From Parietichytrium sp. I65-24A (Eukaryota > Sar > Bigyra > Thraustochytrida > Thraustochytriidae), in NCBI GenBank assembly GCA_012862575.1, contig BLSF01000003.1, forward strand, positions 62,001 to 126,000: a stretch of DNA of 64,000 nucleotides, given 5' to 3'. Below the pieces are notes generated by a model. That model was not told the DNA's origin, did not search any database, and saw only the letters and a list, made by a program, of their open reading frames with translations. The position numbers were made by a program, and so were the translations under genes. Position 1 is the first letter of the stretch; each line of letters starts with the position of its first letter. Of this stretch, positions 57,393 through 64,000 are shown in pieces.

Positions 57393-58203
57393 GTCGGCGC
57401 TAGTACTGAGCAAGGCGCCTGCTTCTTGATAAAAAAAAAGTCATTGGCGCTTCTCCGCTGTCCGCTAGGAGGGAGGATTTATGTAGAGCGTGGTCATAAG
57501 TCCAGGCGTTTGACCAACGCTCCTAAGTCCAAGTGGACTAACTCCCGATCAGTACAGGGTAAGAACACTGTGCTTTGAAGGTGACCGAGGCCCTGCCGGG
57601 ATTCACGGGTTCACTACAGCTAGTAGATGAGCAAGAATGGGCACTTATTCTGGCCAACCAGGATGGAGGAGATCGTGAAGTCACACCCCTAGTAGCGTTA
57701 GTATGTGCCACGTTGGCCACCCCACAGAGATGACCGTCGGCCAGTTCCCGCTCTCTCTCTCGCTTCTTACAAAACTAGACGACCCTCGCGGAGCATTCAC
57801 AATTATTTCTCTTTTTCTTATGCAATGCTCAAAAACAAAACATATAGAATAAGAATATGTATATGTATGAGGTTGCCGTGTGGCCCTCTTGTTCGCTTAC
57901 GTGCGCATCCCACATTCGTACGGTAAGCTCAGTCAGAGAGAACATCAAGCGAGGGCTTTTGTGGCCCTTCATGTACAGTATCTCTCTACCGGTACTGTGT
58001 GGCTCAAGTTTTGAGTTGTATGAAGAGCTTATCTTCCTTTTTCATTATAAATCCTAATATTCTTCAATGTTACAGCCAGTTGGCTGATCTGCGTGCCCCA
58101 AGAGAATTGATGAAATTTGATCAATTCGCACGGCTGCCTCGTTGTCCATGTTGTAGCAAGAGGGCTTTGGAGGGATAACCTAACCTTACCTGTGACAGTA
58201 AAA

Positions 58204-60798
58204 CTAGGACAAGACGCAACCTGAACGATCCTGCCGCCTGACAGAGGTGATGGGCTGTGCGTGGGATCGCATGTTCGCTAGAGACGAGAACCTACCACTC
58301 CCGGTGCCACTGCTCACGCTGCTGCCTTTCCGTTGTAGCTGGCTCACTTGCAGCCTCTGTTGAAGCCAAGGATGGTCGAGAGCTTGCTCGGGGGTCAGGC
58401 GCTCTGAACACTCTGCCGTTAACAGCTTGGTGACGAAATCCTTGACAAGATCAGAGTTCCTTCCCCATGCCTGGTCGTAGAAGAAGAACTCACACTTGCG
58501 ATTTGCGCGGAGCGTTTCCGAGATATCATGACGCTGGAAAGGCTCGTATCCGCTCAGCAGCGTATAAATGATCACGCCCAAGGAGAACATATCCACGAAA
58601 GGAGGGTATTTCTCCCCTGGCGACGCCCGCAAGATTTCTGGGGCAACATAGCCAGGGGTTCCGCAGCGCCCGCGTAGGGACCCGTCTCTGGTGATAAAAG
58701 CTGCCATCCCAAAATCGATCAACCGTATGCTGGACCGGATTTCGTTTGAGGTCAAGAACTTGAACTTGGAATCCGCGCCAACTTCTAAGACGAGATTTGA
58801 AAGCTTGATGTCGCGGTGAGCTATACCGTGCTTTCGCAGAGTTTGGATGGTTCTGATGATGCCAATGGCAATATCTGCGGTTCGCTTCTCCGTAAAGCGC
58901 GTCGAGTCCTGAGATGTTGCCAGGTGAAAGAGATTCATCTTTGACATGAGCTCCATCTCGATAACCAAAAGAGAAGGCGTTTCAAACACACGTCGAATGG
59001 GTACGACGCCACCACGATCCTTCGAGTGGCTCGTTTTCCTAGTCAAGAAGGCGTGGACGCTTATCTCGCGAGCAAGCGCATCAGGTCGCTCCTTACCAGC
59101 AGCTACAAGCTCCCAGAATACATCCTTTTCGACAATTTTGATCGCACTGGAGCGGCCGTCTATGCGGCGTACGACATGGTGTACCTTGGCATATCTTCCG
59201 ACTCCTAGAAGCGAGTTTTCTACCTTTTGAGACTCGAGTTCGTACAGATCGTCCAGCTCTAGGCTTGCGTTGGCTTCAATCCGGGACGCCCAGCGCTTGG
59301 AGATGGATCGAACGGGGTCGAATTTGACCTGCTGCAAACCATGCTGTGTGTCGATGTTTGCAACGATAGGATACAGCTCCAAAAAGGTAGTCCCCCGACG
59401 GGAACTGGTACTCTCTCCGGATGTTTGGTGAGAAGCCGCATGGGAGCCATAGTTCACCTTGCTGTGGGTAGACTGTGCCAATCGGTCACCAAGGCTACCG
59501 GGGGTCCCCAGTTTGCGGACAAACAAGAGACCTCCGTTGTTTTCGCCCGCGTAAAGATTCCCGCCCCCACCTCCCCCGGGAGAAGCAATCCGCGACATCC
59601 GGTCTGGAGTTAAAGCTGTGCGCAACGACGAGCTACGCTCAATACGTTCTGGCTCAGCATTCACGTCGTTCAAGGCAATGACAAGGGCGCCGTCATCCTT
59701 CACAGAAGCTTGCACCTCCGAAAGTGGCGCGAAAGCAACAGGCGCCGAGTCCCTCCTGCTTAAAAACTCAAAGATAAAGTTATCTGTCAACACCAAGAAT
59801 CGCTTTTCGAACGTTTCGTCTCCAAGTCTAACACGAAAATGGTTGCCGAGCCTTCGAGTGGTTTTGCACAACAAGTCCTTCGCTGGCTTGACCTTCGATT
59901 TGTTTCCGGCATGAAGGGCGTATGGGGATATCCACCTGTGCTTTGGGGTGTGCGCTGCAAGAGGGGCCGCACCTCGTTGGGGTAAGAGGGACGCCTTCTC
60001 AGTATATGAAATTGGGTAGAGAAAGCAGACCAGCCTCAGGTCTCGTCGCCTGACGGCCTGAGATGCGGTCCTACTTCCGGGAGCCGCGCTCAGCCGAATC
60101 GGCTGCGAAACACTCTCTATGGGCGATGGCGGCTCCGAGTCTTGCTGGTCAGAGGAAGAGTCTGAAGAAGACCGAGAGAGCTCATCGCACTCCTTGTCGT
60201 CAGATCCACTTGCCCCACTCCCGTTACTGGTCTTGGGTCCCACGGCTTTGTTTAGCATCTCTAGATAATATGAGCCGCCGTGGACAGAGCTGTGGCGCCC
60301 AGCCCCAAGGTATGCTTGCGAGTTTCTCTTTTGCGGACTTCTCTCAGGGCTTGCATGGGCGCTGGTTGAGATGCTGTGATTGGAAGCCTCGCCGCGGAAC
60401 ATCGCAAATGCTTCTGACAGTACGTTGCGCGCAGGCGGAGTGTCGAGCGTCGTGCTTGACAGTGGCGTTCTTGCTCTGCACCGCGAGGTATCGTGCTCCT
60501 TGGTCACGTGGTCAATGTGCCACAATCTCCAGCGCGCATTGTGCACCCTGCGCCGGAACCGTCTACTCACCTTGACGTCTTTGGTTGTGACTCGCGACCT
60601 CGCCAGCGACACCAGAAGCTCCCGCTGCCACTGATTGAACTCAAACTGCCGCGCGTGAGCCGCCCGACCGGTTTCGCCAAACGCATTTCGGACTGCATTG
60701 CCTCGCACGTCTCCTCTGCCAAGTCCTACCTCCGCTATTTCGCGTGAGCCGGCCTGCTCCTCTCTTGACTGCTGCTGCTGCTGCAAGCACAAACGCAT
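58204..60798 (-). CDS. PH-domain serine/threonine protein kinase (CaMK-like)
   Basis: 864 aa, single exon, from ATG 60798. The first 290 residues are low-complexity (a Gln run, Ser/Asp clusters). About 295-380 looks like a PH domain (GNHFRVRLGDETFEKRFLVL TDNFIFEFL). The kinase domain spans about 535-800: glycine loop LLGVGRYAKV, ATP lysine K554 in SAIKIVEK, HRDIKLSNLVL with catalytic D663, DFG starting at D695, and a GTPGYVAPEIL activation segment. The ending DHPWLQQRLQV is typical of the CaMK/AGC side. All catalytic residues are present, so it should be active. The layout (PH ahead of kinase) recalls protein kinase D or Akt in concept, but no C1 or AGC tail is seen. The C-terminal tail is Ser-rich and ends in GCVLS. 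Confidence 0.9.
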   Translation of the reverse strand: MRLCLQQQQQSREEQAGSREIAEVGLGRGDVRGNAVRNAFGETGRAAHARQFEFNQWQRELLVSLARSRVTTKDVKVSRRFRRRVHNARWRLWHIDHVTKEHDTSRCRARTPLSSTTLDTPPARNVLSEAFAMFRGEASNHSISTSAHASPERSPQKRNSQAYLGAGRHSSVHGGSYYLEMLNKAVGPKTSNGSGASGSDDKECDELSRSSSDSSSDQQDSEPPSPIESVSQPIRLSAAPGSRTASQAVRRRDLRLVCFLYPISYTEKASLLPQRGAAPLAAHTPKHRWISPYALHAGNKSKVKPAKDLLCKTTRRLGNHFRVRLGDETFEKRFLVLTDNFIFEFLSRRDSAPVAFAPLSEVQASVKDDGALVIALNDVNAEPERIERSSSLRTALTPDRMSRIASPGGGGGGNLYAGENNGGLLFVRKLGTPGSLGDRLAQSTHSKVNYGSHAASHQTSGESTSSRRGTTFLELYPIVANIDTQHGLQQVKFDPVRSISKRWASRIEANASLELDDLYELESQKVENSLLGVGRYAKVHHVVRRIDGRSSAIKIVEKDVFWELVAAGKERPDALAREISVHAFLTRKTSHSKDRGGVVPIRRVFETPSLLVIEMELMSKMNLFHLATSQDSTRFTEKRTADIAIGIIRTIQTLRKHGIAHRDIKLSNLVLEVGADSKFKFLTSNEIRSSIRLIDFGMAAFITRDGSLRGRCGTPGYVAPEILRASPGEKYPPFVDMFSLGVIIYTLLSGYEPFQRHDISETLRANRKCEFFFYDQAWGRNSDLVKDFVTKLLTAECSERLTPEQALDHPWLQQRLQVSQLQRKGSSVSSGTGSGRFSSLANMRSHAQPITSVRRQDRSGCVLS

Positions 60799-61696
60799 GG
60801 CCCCGTGACAATTCGATTCTTGAGTTCCTTCCCTCTACTCCCTTCTCTGACCGAATGTCCACAAGCGTTCGTATCCTGATACGTTTCTTCTTTGTCGCCC
60901 AACGCACCCAACAAAATGGCTTTCGGCAGTCGCAGTCGATTCGCACCAAAAGACAAGATCTACGTCAAGATCTACGTCTCTTCACCTGATTGTCTCTCCC
61001 ACACTCTTTATCAAACCAAAGGTGGAAACAGAAATACGCTTGAGATTTATCAGCGCAACAATCCGAACTCCTTCTCCTTCTCCTTCCTTCTATTTCTCTC
61101 TAATCTCTAATCTCTCGCGCACTCCATGCACGAACAAAACTGTCCCCGCACCACCTCTGTATCTGTGGGGTCCGCTCCGCTGTGGGGGATGCAAGAAAAG
61201 AATTGCCTCTTGCTATTGGCTCGCACACAGAGGGACCGGCTGCTGGAAACCTCTGTGGTCCGCACGTTCCCCACAGGTAAATTCGCTCGCGCCCTCAGCG
61301 GCGTGCGCCTCTCTCGGAGAAACCTTGTGAGGAGTTTCTCCGCGAGGACCCAGTCTCTGCTCTTCCTTTCCCTCCTCTCAACAACTTCTTCGGAAAATGT
61401 ATTTCCCGCACTTGCACTTCTAGTCGGTAATTAGTCTTTCGGATAGATGGCGGCCAGTGTGCTCTTTTTTTGGGGAAAAGTGTTTTGTGATAAGGTTTAC
61501 CTATAGATTAATATAGGAGCAGCACACTGCTGGCGCGAGTAGGAGGAGCATAGAACTATGTAGGCGAAAACGGCTCGGATAGAGTTGCGCAGATCGCGTC
61601 ACGGAGACGTGTTTGTGATGTATAGAATCGGTGGGGATGTGTGAGTGGGTTGGGAAATTGGGGAGGTGGGATTTCAAAAGTATCTATTTTGATTCG

Positions 61697-61736
61697 ATTA
61701 TCTCGATCAATGATCATCGATGATCATCGATGATCA
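61697..61736. repeat. ATCGATGATC palindromic array
   Basis: Three ATGATCATCG-type units; the motif is self-complementary and resembles that at 38857-38886. Confidence 0.8.
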
Positions 61737-61930
61737 GAATCAGACTTCAGACTTGAGAATTCAGAAGATGGAAAGTAAGCACAAGAATGATATATCTTTC
61801 CAAGCTAAGATCGAAGGCACTGGAATGCTTCGAAGTTTCATTATGTTGAACGAAGGCTTGGATATGCTTGGATTTGCACAACACGCTGCCGCAAGCGCAA
61901 AACAACAAAGGACGTGAAGTTCGTTCCGAA

Positions 61931-62000
61931 GTTGCGATTGCTTGCCACGACTGAACTTCTGCAAAGTTGCAATTGCTTGCCACGATTGAACTTCTGCTCG
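61931..62000. repeat. 35-bp imperfect tandem duplication
   Basis: Copies at 61931-61965 and 61966-62000 share GTTGCRATTGCTTGCCACGA and TGAACTTCTGC, differing at only a few positions. Confidence 0.85.
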
Positions 62001-63154
62001 CTGCGTCAGCTGCGTCTGTTCGTTCGGTTTTATGCAGCGGGCACTGGACACGTAGTCTAGACCAGATTGTAGATGATGTCGAACGTACGACGTTTCTAGC
62101 TAGCCATTCACGTCAGTTCGCTCGAACCTACTCGCGAAGGGCTGGGGCGAGGGCTCTCGTTTCCATTCCCAGGATCTGCGCGTCTGACCACGTCGTTCAA
62201 GACCTGCACTGGAGAGCACATGCGAGTGAGCGTGTGAAAAGGAACCATGGCCGGTACGTCTGAACGTCAAGCGAGTGTGCGGTTTCGACGCCGCAGTCTA
62301 CAGCGCGAGGCGGTTCTGTCGCCGTTCGCGGACTCGAGTCTGGATCTTGAACGCAGATATCCAGCCAGGCGGGCAAAATGCGCAAGGGTTTTTCTCGGAC
62401 GTGCATTGGCTAATGAAGACGCCTCCAATTCGATCGGGACCCCGCCGACTGCCTCGAGCGAGCAGCGTACGAATGCAAGGCAGACGCGTGCGAACGCAGT
62501 ATCGCCGTCAATCCCATATTCCCGGTGTCGTTTGCGGCATCGAGAAAGAGTTGAACTTGAAAACCAACCTCTTCGCAAGCGCATTCCACTACTCGTGTGC
62601 CAACTCGCCGCGACTTCGAGGCCGATTCATCGCATTCATTCATATTCATTCTTCGATTTCTTCGATACAGAAAACAACCAACCAACCAACCTACCAACCA
62701 ATCCATCCCAGTAAGTCCAGTCCGAGATTGTCTCATTTGGATGACAACGTTCTCTGTCGGTCGTCTCTTTCAGAACATTTTCATTGAACAATAATTGATT
62801 CACATGGAACGGTACTCACTACTCGTTGCAGCGGAGACTCCTACCCGACACCGTATCTCTCGCCTAATACTCATCTCGGCTCGTAGGGAGACCAGCTAGG
62901 GCCAGGAGCCCCGCAGCTGCGCACGGAAAGAGGAAGGAGAAGGCTAGAGAGGAAGCAGAGAGCGAGGACCCCAAGGAGAGTCCGCGGACGCAAAGTCAAG
63001 TCAGACCAAAACTTTCTGCCAGCGTTGAGGCGAGGCGGCACGTGGAGAAGGTTGCAGTCCTCGGCAGGAGATCGGCGGAGCGAGGACACCCCGCAGGTGG
63101 AGAAAGGAGAAAGAAGAAAGAAGAAAGAAGGAGGGGTGCTGGTGGTGCGGGGAG

Positions 63155-64000
63155 ATGCGAATTGTTGTGCAGAAAGGAGCTGCGAGCAGCGGGGAGAGCC
63201 ATGCGAGGCGGGAAAGCGCGGAGAGCGCGAAGAAAGAGGGTAAGAAACGTCCGCGGGAAGAAGAGCAAGCGGGGGACAGTGCGGCAAAGTCGGTGATTGT
63301 CAAGATGCGAGACGTAGTGGGCGTCGTGTTGCGTGAGCTGAAACGCAGAGAAGGGCTGGAGGCGGTGCAAGTGAAAGGCGATGGGAATTGTCTGTTTCGA
63401 GCGGTAAGCAGGCAGATTTTCGGTGACGCAGACTGGCACCAGGAAATCAGACGCAGAGTGGCGGATTACATGCTCAACGAGAAGGCGCACTTCGAGAGCT
63501 TTGTGCCCGGGGACTACACAAAGTACGTGGAGCTCATGCGCCGCGAAGGCACGTTCGGGAGCAACCCTGAGATTCAGGCCATTGCGGAGCTGTATAATCG
63601 AACTGTTTTGGTGTTTTCGCCTCAGATATCCAGCTGCGCGTCTACTCACAGCGGCGGGTCTTCTTCCTCTTCAATCGCCCCGAGTCCTTCGGTTTCTTCT
63701 GCCTCGTTAACGGGCGCCTGTCAAACAGCTCTCATCAAAGCGGATCCTTCGATGCCCCCTCCGGTCTCGTCTTCGTCGTCCAGTTCATCCAACAGCGCCG
63801 GTATGGGCACGTATGCGGGGAGAAAGCGCGCAAAGCTGGAAAAACCTGATGGAGATGCAAGCGTGTTGTTGAATCTTGTCGAGTCAACGAGACCCATAAA
63901 CATCTTCCAGAGCTCCTACACTGGCTCCGACCCACCCATCCGACTGCTATACTCGAACGGCAACCACTACGACGCATTGCTTGATCCGTACGAGGCATCC
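63155..64000 (+). CDS. OTU-domain deubiquitinase, OTUD5-like (3' end outside window)
   Basis: 282 codons are visible, open to the last base. ATG 63155 is the first in the frame; ATG 63305 (MRDVVGVVLRELKRREG) is an alternative that would remove a 50-residue basic N-terminus. The OTU core starts with VKGDGNCLFRAVSRQIFGDA: D76 and C79 (numbered from 63155) are the catalytic aspartate region and nucleophile. It continues with HQEIRRRVADYMLNEKAHFE, EIQAIAELYNRTVLVFS and ends with INIFQSSY, PIRLLYSNGNHYDALLDP, where H271 is the catalytic histidine. The order EMQAMAEMYNRP/INxF/HYN-type matches OTUD5 (DUBA) relatives. A Ser-rich insertion of about 70 residues sits between the YNR strand and the INIF strand. 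Cleaves ubiquitin chains; linkage preference cannot be told. Confidence 0.9.
   Translation, partial: MRIVVQKGAASSGESHARRESAESAKKEGKKRPREEEQAGDSAAKSVIVKMRDVVGVVLRELKRREGLEAVQVKGDGNCLFRAVSRQIFGDADWHQEIRRRVADYMLNEKAHFESFVPGDYTKYVELMRREGTFGSNPEIQAIAELYNRTVLVFSPQISSCASTHSGGSSSSSIAPSPSVSSASLTGACQTALIKADPSMPPPVSSSSSSSSNSAGMGTYAGRKRAKLEKPDGDASVLLNLVESTRPINIFQSSYTGSDPPIRLLYSNGNHYDALLDPYEAS

Larger units (their letters stand above)
50804..58203. other. 7.4 kb without a long ORF; several splice-compatible coding-like pieces
   Basis: No ORF here exceeds about 165 codons and none has a recognisable domain. Pieces bounded by plausible splice sites: plus 51511-51604, 51693-51799 and 51884-52029, in phase across 88- and 84-nt gaps; plus about 54251-54369 and 54434-54642, in phase; minus 55234-55076, 54998-54832 and 54663-54615, in phase. 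Just upstream, plus 50287-50380, 50459-50472 and 50582-50803 also join in phase (109 aa). These were picked by eye and may be chance. Repeats: (CTTT)n 52741-52780, GGAA run 53206-53230, (GTTT)n 55686-55719, TGCAAA array 57363-57392. One ambiguous base (N) at 50889. Confidence 0.4.
60799..63154. other. Gene-poor region between divergent genes
   Basis: Holds an ATCGATGATC array (61697-61736), a 35-bp imperfect tandem duplication (61931-62000), a CAACCAACC run (about 62675-62702) and GAAAGAA repeats (63103-63132). ORFs up to 170 codons overlap in several frames with no family features. No RNA gene recognised. Confidence 0.55.

Noticed and set aside
1-64000. tRNA, rRNA, U6 snRNA
   Set aside because: I looked for T-loop-like GTTCRANNC contexts and U6 conserved blocks by eye; none was convincing. 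A tRNAscan/Infernal run would be decisive.
1-64000. Mobile elements, LTR or virus-like elements, CRISPR arrays
   Set aside because: No transposase, reverse transcriptase or capsid motifs, no long terminal repeats, no spaced direct repeats. The EsV-1-7 gene bears a virus-derived family name but looks like an ordinary host gene.

Overview
The window is nuclear DNA from a eukaryotic microbe. Evidence is spliceosomal introns (GTAAG-type donors, AG acceptors), a cytosolic ribosomal protein, Sec1/Munc18 and Yip-type trafficking proteins, a DXO/Rai1 enzyme, cytosolic iron-sulphur assembly and an OTU deubiquitinase. Genes are compact, with no introns or a few short ones (77 to 157 nt where homology fixes the exons), and lie on both strands between gene-poor stretches full of microsatellites. 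An EsV-1-7-type zinc-repeat protein points towards stramenopiles. The overall look fits a thraustochytrid/labyrinthulomycete-like protist, but this is inference; no rRNA or organelle marker is present.

Layout. 0-14.3 kb: a 5'-truncated TPR/EF-hand/double cyclic-nucleotide-binding protein, ribosomal protein eS24, a 4-kb gene-poor tract, an unknown four-helix membrane protein, an unknown basic protein, and a three-exon gene fusing a full RCC1-type propeller to a nucleobase-permease-like membrane domain. 14.3-26.4 kb: an RMD1/DUF155 mitochondrial protein, uracil phosphoribosyltransferase, a membrane-anchored J protein, a YIPF6-like protein, a small spliced Alba-type protein and a possible 119-aa membrane protein. 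26.4-36.7 kb: a secreted/type I G8-domain protein, DXO/Rai1, an unknown protein, and a Sec1/Munc18 protein. 40.4-50.2 kb: a MOB-DH-PH-TIR multidomain protein, urocanate hydratase, CIAO1 and the EsV-1-7 protein. 50.8-58.2 kb has no long ORF but many short, splice-compatible coding-like pieces. 58.2-64 kb: a PH-domain CaMK-like kinase and the 5' part of an OTUD5-like deubiquitinase that runs off the end.

There is no operon logic; neighbours are functionally mixed housekeeping and signalling genes. The most unusual items are the two domain fusions (MOB-DH-PH-TIR and RCC1-permease), the EsV-1-7 protein, and genes visible only after splicing. I found no rRNA, tRNA, CRISPR array, virus-like element or intact transposon.
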